Part shown: positions 12,592-22,987 of the stretch, one piece after another | Numbering within the stretch: position 1 is the first letter of the stretch | Layout: each line of letters starts with the position of its first letter | Assembly (NCBI GenBank): GCA_900291925.1 | Contig: UWYS01000022.1 | Location: forward strand, 186,001 to 250,000 | Direction: 5' to 3' | Origin: Thecaphora thlaspeos | Taxonomy: Eukaryota; Basidiomycota; Ustilaginomycetes; Urocystidales; Glomosporiaceae | DNA: 64,000 nt | Notes under the pieces: generated by a model | What the model saw: only the letters and a program-made list of their open reading frames with translations | Databases searched by the model: none | Told to the model about the DNA's origin: nothing | Program-made: the position numbers and the translations under genes

Positions 12592-14885
12592 ATGGATCCC
12601 TCCAACAGCATCCCCCCGCCTCTATCGCAAGGATGGGGCTACGGCGTCGTCCTCGGTATCGGTTTCGCCTTTGCGGCGGGCATGATCTGGATCACGCGGC
12701 TCCTCCGCACCTTCAACGGCGAAGACAATAGCCACTTCGAGACTTATTCTACTGCCGGTCGAAAGATCGGCACGGGTCTCACGGCCACCGCCGTATTCAG
12801 CTCTTGGGCCTGGTCGACTGCTCTGCTGAGCTCGACGGTGGTGACGTTCTCGTACGGCATTGCGGGTAAGTTGTCGCCATCGATCGTCGGGAACCCCAGC
12901 GTCGAGCTCTACCTTATGCAGCACCGCTGATGCCTCTACACACACCTCTCGGTCTCTATCGTCGCTATGCAGGATCCTACTGCTTCGCCGCGGGCTGTCT
13001 AGTCCAGCTCTCGATGTTCGCTCTCCTCGCCATCCAGTCGAAGCTTAAAACTCCGCACGCGCACACCATTCTCGAGGTGGTGAAGGCGCGCTACGGGACG
13101 ACGGCGCACTGGATCTACATGTTCTTCTGTCTGGCCAACAACTTGATCGCCATCTCCAACATGCTCCTCGGCGTGTCGGCCACCATCGCCGCTCTGACGG
13201 GCATGCACGTCGTCGCTGCCGTCTTCCTCTTGCCCGTCGGTCTCTGCCTGTACACCGTCTCTGGAGGTCTCAAGGCGACTTTCCTCACCGATTGGATGCA
13301 CTCTGTGGCGCTGCTGATCATCGTCCTCTACCTCGTCCTCAAGACAATCACAAACGAAGCCATCTCGTCTCCCTCTCACCTCTGGGACCTCGTTACGGCC
13401 GCTGGAGTCTCACACCTGATCAGCGGCAACCACAACGGAAGCTATCTGACCATGACATCGAAGGGTGCGGTCGAATTCGGCATCCTCCATACCTTGGGTA
13501 ACTTTGGACTGGTCGTGATGGATTCCTCCTACTGGCAGAAGGCCTACTCTGTCGACATTGCCGCTGCCGTGCCTGGCTACGTCCTCGGCGGCATCCTCTA
13601 CTTCGGCTTGCCCTGGTGCATCGGTACTACGATGGGTCTGGCAGGTGTGGGTCTGGCCTACTCCAACAATCCTATCTGGCCCGCCGTCGGCCGTGCCCTT
13701 TCGACAGACGAGCAGAATAACGGTCTTCCCCTCGCCTACGCCGCCCTCGCAACGGCCGGCAAGGGTGGAGCGGTGGCGGTTGTTATCCTCATCTTCATGG
13801 CGGTCACTTCGACCACTTCGGCCCAGCTCATCGCTGTGAGCTCCATCGTATCGTCCGACATCCACCATAGCTACGTCAAGAGGGACGCTACCGATGCGCA
13901 GGTCATCCGTGTCTCGCACCTCGCTTGCATCGGCTTCGCCATCTTTCCGTCAGGGTTTTCGGTGATGCTCTACTACGTCGGGTGAGTTGATCCGGAACGT
14001 GATCCATCAGCCCGTCGCACAGAGACCACTCGACTAACACGGTTTGTCCCTCCTCATCCTCGTACAGCATTTCCCTGACATGGACGCTCTACTTCCTCGG
14101 CATCATCACCTGTCCAGCGATGGTGACGCTTCCCCTTACCGTGCTGTGGAAACGTCAGACATGGGCGGCAGCTGTCATCTCGCCGATCGCCGGCATCGTC
14201 GCTGGTCTCATCGTCTGGCTCGCCACCGCCCAGGCGTACGGCAACGGCGTATTGGACGTCACTACGACAGGTCAACTCCTCCCCTGCCTGTGGGGAACCA
14301 TCACAGCCGCCTCGCTTCCTGCCCTCCTCTCTCCGGCCATCTCGCTTCTCTTCCCGAAAGAGGACTTCCTCTGGTCTCGTTTCGACGAGATCCGACTCAT
14401 CCAGGACGACACCTCTTCCACTTCTTCCCTCAAGGAGACGACGGCCGAGGGTGCCCTTTACCGCGTCGCAACTCAGCTTCATGCGTCGCCAGTCAAAAGT
14501 CGCTGCGGCGATCGGCGTCTTTCTCTTCCTGGCCGTGTGGATAGTATGGCCGTTTGGCATGTACGGTGCATCGTACGACTTCTCCCGACCCTTTTTCACG
14601 GGATGGGTCGTCGTTTCCATCATTTGGGCGTTTGCGGCTCTCTTGATCTTCTTTGCGCTTCCGCTCTGGGAGGGTAGAAGGCTCATCGGTAAAATTCTCA
14701 TGGGTCTCTGTGGAAAGGGACAAGGGCAGAGGAAGAGGGGCAGCGAGAAGGGCAGTGAGGCGACGCCGCACAGCCAGGCTGAGATCTTGGAGCAGAGGAG
14801 ACCGTCGGATAAGACGCTGCAGAGCGAGGGTGCGTCGAGCTTCGACAAAAAATTCAAGCAGCAGGTAGATGAGGCGACAGCCTAA
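12592..14885 (+). CDS. DUR3: Urea active transporter, sodium:solute symporter family
   Basis: Plasma-membrane symporter of the SSS/DUR3 type, which imports urea (and polyamines in yeast). Exons are 12592-12865, 12973-13981 and 14068-14885, with introns of 107 and 86 nt (GTAAGT and GTGAGT donors, CAG acceptors). About a dozen hydrophobic segments are visible. DUR3-like landmarks are FSSWAWSTALLSS, VSGGLKATFLTDW, MDSSYWQKAYS, FGLPWCIGTTMG and, near the C-terminus, WPFGMYG followed by FFTGWVVVSIIWAF. One problem: the frame reading FDEIRLIQDD runs on to about 14450, but the last membrane segment and the tail are in another frame from about 14475. Either an atypical 103-nt intron (14374-14476, poor donor GTCTCG; 665 aa product) or a 1-nt indel is needed. 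The family call is firm; the exact 3' structure is not. Confidence 0.85.
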
Positions 14886-14997
14886 CCGATGTAGTCCTGT
14901 TGTGCTTTTCGCATGGAGATTAGACGACTGCCTCGAGGAGAAAGCCTGTTGCACATCGTAGACGGGAGAACGCAGGCCACCTTGAACTTTGCGATCC

Positions 14998-17900
14998 TTA
15001 GAAACCCCTTGCCCTTTTCTTGGCCTTCTTGACCTTGCCCTCAGCCCCGGCACCCATGGTAGGCGCCCGACCGCCAAACCTGCCGGGCTCCACCTGCGTC
15101 TGCGCCTGAGAGCGCTGCGTCTGCGTTGCGGCACCGCGGCCGCCGCCCGCCTGACTTTGACTCTCGTTGCCCGACCCGGCCTGACTGCTTCCCTCTGCCG
15201 CTACAAGCGTCGGACGTCGCAGTGGTTGCGTAGCTCCTCCCCCGCCGAATCGAGGATCGAAGGCTTCTCTGTTCAGCAAGGTCGGACCGCGACCCGGCGT
15301 GCCGACGGAGGAAGCGAGTCCGCCTCCGCTGCTTCCGCCGCCGATGGATGGCGGCATCCGTCTCGACGCAATCGAAGGTGGTGCTATTACCTGACTCGAT
15401 CCGATGGTAGGTGGTGCGTTCCGCTGCGAAGCGCTCTGACCGCGCGATACATTGTGAAGTCGCGGCGTGTTTGACCGCGACGGCGTACCCGGGGCCGAGC
15501 TGGCCGGCGTGAGCGACCGGCTCCGGCTGTCGACGGGCAGGACGAGGTTCTGGTACGGATCGTTGTAGAAGTAGGCCGACGTCGGCTGGCCTACATCCCA
15601 CTCGTAGAGGAGGAGGCGTGTCGTCGACGTCGTCTTGAACGCTTCGCTCCCCTCCCTTTCGGCGTCCGGGTCGAGCTTGGCGACCTTGCTACGTCGGCGG
15701 TCCACGTCCTGCTTCTGCAGGGTGAAGATCTGGAAGGCGACTTCTGGGGCACCGCGCGGTGGAGGCGGGTGGGGTCGAGCGGATCGATAGCGCTGCGTGT
15801 AAGTCTCTTCGTCTGCGTAGGTCCAATTTGTGGAGCGGCGCTCGTAGTTCGTCTCTTTGACGGGCCAGAACCTCGGGTCCGGCGCCGTTCCCGATCGACC
15901 TAGGACCACTCGAGACGACGCCTCGATGTCGAACTTCAACTGCTCCCGTGCCAGTTTGGAGCTCCGCTCGTACGCTTGCCACTGGTCGGCCGTCCAAGAC
16001 GACGGTGCGGCCTCTTGTGGACTGTATCGCGACTGAAGCATCTGTTCGAGCGCAGCCTCCAGCTGCTCGCCCTCTGCCTCTCCACCTTGCGAGAAGGAGG
16101 AGGAGGAGGGGAGACCGCATAGCTGCCAAAGGACCGGCACGAGGTCGATGCTGTGGCGATCCTCGTCAATCGTGCGGAAGACTTCGTCTAGACGCTCCGT
16201 CAGCGCTCCGTCGGCCGCCATCAGCTCGTCTCGTCTCGGTGCGTCCGGCATGAAATGCACGCTGCTGGCCGTCAAACGACGTCTCGCTCCGAGCTCGGCA
16301 TCCTGTTCGCTGCAAGCCGAGGCGAGCAGCGTTGCCAGACTGGCGGTGCAACCACCTGAGAGTTCCGACAGCGCGTCTGACAACTTCTCCAGCTTGAAGA
16401 CGAGACTTGTGAGATGGTCCGGTGGCAGTCGCAGGGTGCGGTTGAGCGTGTCGCTGATCGCAGCGTTGAAGACGTTGCGGAAGTCGATGACACGCGTTTC
16501 GACCAGGCCAAAGGGGCCCGGATGCTCTAGTCGGTCAAGGTCGCCCTCGTCGATTTCTGGGGCGCTACCTGAACGGATGACCTTGAGGCTGCCGGAGGGG
16601 GCATTCCGCGGTTGGTCCGTCGCTCCGTTCACGTCGCCGACGCCGGCAGGCTTGCTGCTGCTGGTGCTGAGAAAGCGTGACCACACAGCTCCACGATCGG
16701 TCTTCTCGAAGAGTTGGTAGTCTAGCTTGTTGTCTCGGTACCAGCGGTGCCGTCCGCTGAGTGACGAGAGGTCGAACAAGACCGGTCGACAGCCCGGATT
16801 CTCGCTCGCGTGTAGCGAAGTCGGCACTAGCGTGGGATAGTGCTGAAAACCGAGCGGTCTGCCGTCCTGGGATGCCTTTGGTGGGAACACGGTCGTAGCC
16901 GTCGTCGCGCTAGAAAGGAGATCCGCTTCTGCCGACTCGGCCCTTTTTGTCGGTGCGCGAGCGATCGAGTATACCGTCAGCAGACGGTTGCGTTTTGACG
17001 AGAGGACGAAGCGGGCGGAAGTCTCGTCGCTGCTGGGCAGCACGTCGAGAAAGAGGGACTGGTCAGGCCCGCGATTGTGCCGTATGGTCAGGAGCGGCTT
17101 CGACGTGTCGTGGAGGCTGAACCAGATGAGCTCGGTAGTGGAACAGGCTGCCAGAAGGGGCAAGCCCGACGACAGACCCGTCGAGACGAGCGAGGTAAAC
17201 TGGTAGCGCGCCAGCGTGTCCTTGCCCACCCTGTTGGTGTGGATACGGGTGCGTGTAGCTCGGCCCGGGTCGGCGTCGCTGAGCTGGACGCGGTAGAGGC
17301 AGGTGCTTGACGCCAGAAAGACATTCTTCTCGAGACCGTGTGCGAGCTTCCAGAAGCCGTTCGCGAGCTCTTCGGCTTTCGTCTTGCCCTTGATGTCCTC
17401 GGGTCTAGCTTCGATCGTCTCGAGCTTGCGGAGGGAGGCATCCTGCCATCTGGGCCGCCGCTTGCCGTCGAGCGGGACAAGCCACTCGGAGAGGTCGCCC
17501 ACTGCGTTGACTAGCAGCGCGCGGTTGTGACTGGAGCGGTCGAATTGGACATCCCTGTAGCTGACCGGGCCGTCATCGACGGCCGGCAGCCTGTCCAGGA
17601 GGCTGACCGTGTACCTGTGAGGGTGATCCTTGCTGCCGTCTTTCCGCTTCAACCGCTTGAGGGCGGCGATGCAGACCTCCGTGGACGTTCGGGCAGCGAG
17701 CCAAGGGCCGACGTGGCTGCTACCGCCCTCCGAGGCAAGGTCGGCGGGGGCCGCAACAACCTGCAGGATGGGCGACGTCAGTGCGAGGGACGGTGCAGTG
17801 GCCGGTCGTACCATAGGGAGGTCCTTCGGGGGGACGATATCTAGTCGATCGGCGGGACCGGCGCCTTCGTCGCCGTCACGATGGCCGGTGGAGGGGAACG

Positions 17901-18702
17901 AAAGCGTTGATAGGAAGAGCTCGCTGCCGTTGGGACCGCCGCTCGAACACAGAACCAACTCTGTTGAGCCATCATCGAGTCTTAGAGGCAGTGCAAGCAG
18001 CGTTTCGCTGTCGTACTCGCAGCCGTGGGACGTGAGGCTGTCGCGCTGCGTCAGCTTGGCATCATCTGCGATCTCGCTCGCCAACAGAGCGGCGGGGACG
18101 TCGAGGATGGGATGAAAGTTACGCAGGAACTCGATGCCGTCGGTGATCTTTGCCGCCTTGGGCGCGCGATCTCTGGATCCAGCAGCGCTTGGACGACCCT
18201 GGCTGGCCAGGCTGGAGAGGGGCACTGTCCTGGACTCCCTGACGACTTTGGCGGCACGCTGGAAGCCTGTCGAGTGAGAGGCCGGATAGAGCTGGAAGTG
18301 GTGCGCAGCGTCGGCCTGGGTGCTGGAGAAATGCCACTCTGTCGCTAGGATGTTATGGGGTGATTTCGATGCGCTCTCAAGCGACGGCAGCTGCTGGTCT
18401 CGTCCATAGTGCCGCGAGTCATCGCTGCTAGCAGGAGGCGGGTCGTCGGGGGAGCGATCGCCAAGGATGTAAAGGCAGACGGCCCCCCTAGAGGCTGTAT
18501 TGAGGTTGTCGGACAATGTTGTAGGGTCAAGCGCCGCGCTGCAGCCGCTATGTTGGCGCAACTCAACGGCCGTCGATCTTCATCGGATCGGAGGCAGGGA
18601 AAGGATGGCGTGGTGGAAGCGAAGGGCAGAGGTGGGCAACAGGCAGCAACGAATGAGGTGCGCAGGAAGCAGCGGTCCCTTCGGTATCTCTCTTGGAAAC
18701 AT
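14998..18702 (-). CDS. RRN6: RRN6-like RNA polymerase I initiation factor (TAF1C-type beta-propeller)
   Basis: A minus-strand frame runs open from 18579 to the stop at 14998, about 1190 aa. The middle looks like a beta-propeller, with segments such as LLAACSTTELIWFSLHD and FVLSSKRNRLLTVYSI. The C-terminal third is disordered, Ser/Gln-rich, and ends KKAKKRARGF; a basic tail ending in GF is, to my knowledge, typical of fungal RRN6 proteins. RRN6 is a subunit of the Pol I core factor, which places Pol I on the rDNA promoter in the nucleolus. The 5' end is unsettled: the long frame has no early ATG. An ATG at 18702, in the same frame and just below a TATAAAAA at about 18724-18731, is cut off by an in-frame TGA at 18580-18582. 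A short first intron is therefore likely, but I could not fix it. It is convergent with DUR3, 112 bp away. Confidence 0.62.
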
Positions 18703-18787
18703 CGTCGCCGCAATCCGAGATTTTTATAGACTGCCTTCGCCCTCTCGCAGATCGGTAAACGTTGCGTGGGCACGGGAAAAAAAGGAT

Positions 18788-18891
18788 TGGAGACTGCATG
18801 AGTTGAACACGCGACCTTTCACATTAGATTTGCCCCCCTTCGAGGGGGATAGGATGCTAAGCGAACGCTCTACCAACTGAGCTAAACCCCC
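18788..18891 (-). tRNA. tRNA-Ala(AGC) with intron
   Basis: Full cloverleaf on the minus strand: acceptor GGGGGTT/AGTCTCC (wobbles allowed), D-arm GCTC/GAGC, anticodon stem TTCGC/GTGAA, loop TTAGCA then T with anticodon AGC, variable AGGTC, T-stem GCGTG/CATGC with loop TTCAACT. A 30-nt intron sits at the canonical site after position 37. Discriminator A at 18788; a T7 terminator follows at 18777-18783. It stands directly upstream of the RRN6-like gene on the same strand, about 85 bp from the presumed ATG. Confidence 0.92.
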
Positions 18892-20640
18892 ATTTATATA
18901 TTCGGTGAATAATTATTAATTAGGTGAACAGTAGCGTATCACGAATCTCGCTCTCATTTGCTATATCGACCACCTCTCGAACCTTGGAACATATCACTCC
19001 CAGCCATTGCATTGCATATTGATCTCTTTGGACCGCTGCAGGGGATGCGGCTGGCCGCTGAGCCGAGAGCCATCAGCCACATAGATGTTTGGAAGGCACA
19101 GATCTCAGCCAAGGCGGATGGCGTTCCAGGAACGTGAGTAGCGTAGTACTGTAAGTTATGGTGCTTCTACGCCGCACGGCAACTGCTTGGCAGCGAGGCC
19201 AGAGCGTCGACCTCACAATAAGAAAGGGTCTGGCTTGGCGGTGGCGTCGGTGCATTGATGGTCTGTACTTTGCCCCTGTCCCGCCGCGGTTATCGGTGCC
19301 GTTGCCCGTCGACGATGTGGTGAGTGTTGGCAGAGAGCTGGGTACGTTGTATCTTGGCAAACGTGCGAGAAAGAGCCAGGCGTAGTCCTCTTCTCGTCGA
19401 TGATCAGAAGGACGGCCGACGAGATCTTGACTCGATGTCGGCATGCCTGCGGAAGGGCGGCCAAACATCCAAGCCTCCGGCAAACATCGAGATGCGCCTT
19501 CATCCGGCCTCGAGGCTCCGCACGCACGGCCGTTGGTGTTTCCGAAGGCTGCAAGGACAGTCGTGGTGCGGGGAGGAGTGGTACTATTATTTGTTTGCGC
19601 GATTTCGATGACGGAGGGGATTCCAAGCGTGAGGATGCAGCGCGGCGACGATATCCGCCGTACGGTAAGTGTACTGTGCTTAGAGGTCAGTCGCGGTCTG
19701 TCTGTCTTGAGGCGAGGAAAGAGGGGCTGCTCTCTGAACCCTCGGCTCTCGGTGCGATTGGGAAGGCTGCGCACACCGCGTCCGAGGTCTCACGAGCGGA
19801 ACGAGCGGAACGGGCGGAGGCACGCAGGTGAGCGCTACGGCGCAGTGCGAAGCTCCCAGGCGCCTCGTCGGAGTCGGGACTAGAGCGTACATAGGACTTG
19901 AGAGGATGGTGGCAGCATCACGCATCGTCCTTTACCAGCCCGCTCCCTTTGTTCTGCACTCCATCGCCCCCTTTCCCTCTCCACCCTTGTCGATGGGATG
20001 AAAGGGACGTACGAGGATGGGTTCGACGAGGCGTTATGTACTGTACAGTACGCTATTATCAGCCGCCACTTTGATACCAAAAGTAGCCACAACAAAGGCG
20101 CCTGGTTGAAACTCCGTCTCATATGCAAGCTTCGCGAGGAACGTGATGGGAGCCCCTGCCTGCTGCTGTTGTCCGATGGATGGTCGCGAGAGAAATTGCT
20201 TCCCGTTGGCGCCCACATGCGCCTGCAGCGATGACAACCTAACCATATACTGTACATACTCTCTCTCTCTCTCTCTAACGCTCTCTGCGCCAGCATTTTC
20301 CACCACAGCTAGCTTTGTTAAAGTACTACTCTTTTGACGACGGCACACGGCTCCACCGTACCAGCGACAAGCGATGCCGGCTCGGGATAGCCGCTGCGGC
20401 TCTTCCGTGGCTCTGTTGGGCGGGATGGTGAGCTGCACTGCCTCATCACATACACATCACGTATAGAGCATGCTGGACCGGCCGCCGTGCTTGAGACCAA
20501 CGCGCAACGTCCGTGGGTCTACTGCTGTGTACCTGTGGGGCGCAGAAGCAGGCCAGAGGATCGGAGCAAGCTTCGCTGCTCGACGCGTTTCTCGGGCTAG
20601 CCTGCCTCACGACGCCGCCTGCCTGCCTTGTTGTGCGCGG
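18892..20640. other. Gene-free region with GTAC motifs
   Basis: No gene supported. An AT-rich stretch lies just upstream of the tRNA (18895-18935). TACTGTA-type motifs occur at about 19145, 19668, 20039-20050 (the perfect palindrome TACTGTACAGTA) and 20249, as in the region left of the forkhead gene. A (CT)9 run lies at 20259-20276. The short frames here (for example 19073-19774, minus) show no domain. Confidence 0.5.
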
Positions 20641-21213
20641 CCGTCCGTCGGTGCCATCCGTCGAGGCCATCATCCATCGGTCCATCCGTCGGTGCCATCC
20701 GTCGGTGCCATCCGTCGAGGCCATCATCCGTCGGTCCATCCGTCGGTGCCATCCGTCGGTGCCATCCGTCGGTGCCATCCGTCGGTGCCATCCGTCGAGG
20801 CCATCATCCATCGGTCCATCCGTCGGTGCCATCCGTCGGTGCCATCCGTCGAGGCCATCATCCGTCGGTCCATCCGTCGGTGCCATCCGTCGGTGCCATC
20901 CGTCGGTGCCATCCGTCGGTGCCATCCGTCGAGGCCATCATCCATCGGTCCATCCGTCGGTGCCATCCGTCGGTGCCATCCGTCGGTGCCATCCGTCGAG
21001 GCCATCATCCGTCGGTCCATCCGTCGGTGCCATCCGTCGGTGCCATCCGTCGGTGCCATCCGTCGGTGCCATCCGTCGAGGCCATCATCCATCGGTCCAT
21101 CCGTCGGTGCCATCCGTCGGTGCCATCCGTCGAGGCCATCATCCGTCGGTCCATCCGTCGGTGCCATCCGTCGAGGCCATCATCCATCGGTCCATCCGTC
21201 GAGGCCAGCTGCG
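20641..21213 (+). repeat. 13-bp minisatellite with higher-order structure
   Basis: The array is built of three units: A, GGTGCCATCCGTC (13 bp); B, GAGGCCATCATCC(A/G)TC (16 bp); and C, GGTCCATCCGTC (12 bp). It parses completely as blocks of one to four A units followed by B and C; A counts in order are 1, 2, 4, 2, 4, 3, 4, 2, 1. The variable base of B alternates strictly A, G, A, G across all nine blocks. Because no unit contains a stop and 13 is not a multiple of 3, several frames on both strands stay open, which creates false ORFs. Confidence 0.95.
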
Positions 21214-21228
21214 CGATCTCGCGTGTGA

Positions 21229-21230
21229 TG

Positions 21231-21262
<32 letters not shown>

Positions 21263-21270
21263 CTTGCCTG
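21229..21270 (+). repeat. (TGCC)n tetranucleotide repeat
   Basis: About ten TGCC units, the last ones imperfect (TGCT), immediately after the minisatellite. It is a simple repeat in the upstream region of the glucanase gene. Confidence 0.9.
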
Positions 21271-21901
21271 TATGTGATGTTGACCGCTGTCCACCCGGCT
21301 CCTTGTCTGCCAAGGCGCGCCTGCCTGCTCGCCCGCCTCTCAGTTCGCCTTCAGTTGATGGCCCGCCTTTCCTGCATCGCCGCCCTCCCGTGGCTGGATT
21401 GGGGAAAGGGGAGGGGAGGGGAGGAGAAGGGAAGGGAAGACAAGGCAAGGCAAGGGGGAAACCTCGCTCGCCAACGCCGTCCCGTGAGCCCTTTCCCCCC
21501 ATCCCCCTCTCTCCACCTCTCTGCTTGTTCCCTTTCCTTCGTCTTCTCTCATCTCCTCTCTTCACCACCACCATCCACCACCCTCCCCTCCTCATCCTCC
21601 CTCCACGACCCACGCCACATCGTAGCTCTGCGAGCACGATTGCCTCTCCACTCTCTCAAAACACACACACTCTCTCTCTACTACTCGACTGACCGATAGA
21701 CTCCTCAACGGTGTTCTGCTCTTGCCATCGACCAAGACAACAACAAACCACTCGACCTCCGATCAGACTCTCTCTCAGCTCGGCCAACCCACCTTCTCTT
21801 GTAGCAAGGAAATCTCTCACCCAAGCCTCACAGACACCACACTCACTCGGTCTCGATACAGAACCTCTTCACCACAACACAACAAACAAAACCCAACCAC
21901 C
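21271..21901 (+). promoter_or_regulatory. Promoter and leader of the GH128 gene
   Basis: The region holds a G-rich run at 21401-21424 with four G4 tracts separated by AAA, A and A, then a polypurine stretch to about 21455, then CT-rich sequence (21500-21690) and an A/C-rich stretch just before the ATG that looks like a 5' leader. No transcription start can be fixed. The call rests on position and composition. Confidence 0.5.
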
Positions 21902-22987
21902 ATGCTCTCGTTCCGACTCTCCATCACCGCGGCCATCGTCGCCGCCCTCGCCCTCTTCACCTACACAGAGGCATGTGAGCGTGGCCTCTCGTGGGGTACC
22001 GAAGACATCCTCGGCACCAAGCTCGGCAAGGGCTTCGTTTCGTGGTACTGGCACTGGCAGGACGGCGCCAACGAGTACCTCGACAAGCGCGGCCTCGAGT
22101 TCGTCCCCTGCTTCTGGGGCCCCAAGTACCAGGACAAGTGGAACACGAGGAAGAAGGAGATGAAGAAGAAACTCCCCCAGTACATCCTCGCCTTCAACGA
22201 GCCCGAGCTCCCCGGCCAGGCCAACATCGGCGCCAAGCACGCCGCCAGGCTCTTTATGAAGGAGATCCAGCCCTACGCCGCCAAGGGCGTCAAGCTCGGC
22301 TCGCCCCAGATGGTCTACAAGATGGAGTGGCTTGAGACGTTCATGGAAGAGTGCGACAAGCTCGGCTGCACCATCGACTTTATGGCGCTTCACTGGTACG
22401 GTACCCACAAGGACATCAAGGCTTTCAAGAAGTGGATCTCGTCGGTCCACAAGCGCTTCAACCGGCCCATCTGGATCACCGAGTACGGCGTCACCGCCGC
22501 CTCGGGCGCCTCGCAGAAGGACATCAAGCGCTTCCACGTCAAGGCGACCAAGTGGATGGAGCAGACCGGTTACGTTCAGCGCGCCTCGTGGCTCGGATGC
22601 TTCAAGATCAACAACCCTCCGGACTCGTACGCCTCCAACAAGAACGCCTTCCTCAACGGCAACGGCTCCCTCCGCGACCTCGCCTACTGGTACCTCTACA
22701 CCTCGGGCAATGGCAACTCGAAGCGATCCGCGCACCACAACCACCACGGCCGATCGCTCCCCGGCATGGTCCACGTTCCGCGCTCCACCACCGCCGCCGC
22801 CACGCACAAGGACCTCGATGGCAACGTCGTCCTTGACGACGAAGACACCTTTGAGAGCTTCCAGGACATTGTCGAGTGCGACGACTACTGCCAGATGCGA
22901 CAGGCCAGCATCGAGAAGTTCGAGGCCAAGTTCGGGCGCCTCACGGAGGAGGAGGCCGACGATGATGACGTCGAGGACTTGCTCTAA
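21902..22987 (+). CDS. Secreted GH128-type (glyco_hydro_cc) beta-glucanase
   Basis: Intronless, 361 aa; the start ATG is preceded by CCACC. Residues 1-24 form a signal peptide (hydrophobic SITAAIVAALALFTY). The rest resembles the Asl1/GH128 family of extracellular or wall-associated endo-beta-1,3-glucanases: CERGLSWG near the mature N-terminus, FNEPELPGQANI with the likely acid/base E100, ALHWYG, and WITEYGV with the likely nucleophile E194. These fit a TIM-barrel retaining glycosidase. After about residue 300 there is a His/Ser-rich linker and an acidic tail (EEEADDDDVEDLL). No GPI signal is visible, so it is probably released or held in the wall. A role in wall remodelling or in degrading external glucan is inferred from the family. 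Confidence 0.85.
   Translation: MLSFRLSITAAIVAALALFTYTEACERGLSWGTEDILGTKLGKGFVSWYWHWQDGANEYLDKRGLEFVPCFWGPKYQDKWNTRKKEMKKKLPQYILAFNEPELPGQANIGAKHAARLFMKEIQPYAAKGVKLGSPQMVYKMEWLETFMEECDKLGCTIDFMALHWYGTHKDIKAFKKWISSVHKRFNRPIWITEYGVTAASGASQKDIKRFHVKATKWMEQTGYVQRASWLGCFKINNPPDSYASNKNAFLNGNGSLRDLAYWYLYTSGNGNSKRSAHHNHHGRSLPGMVHVPRSTTAAATHKDLDGNVVLDDEDTFESFQDIVECDDYCQMRQASIEKFEAKFGRLTEEEADDDDVEDLL

Noticed and set aside
20641..21213. CRISPR-like array
   Set aside because: There are no unique spacers; the units are contiguous minisatellite repeats in a eukaryotic sequence.
20470..21692. ORFs of 150-350 codons through the minisatellite on both strands
   Set aside because: They stay open only because the repeat units lack stops in these frames; the peptides are pure 13-residue repeats with unrelated ends.
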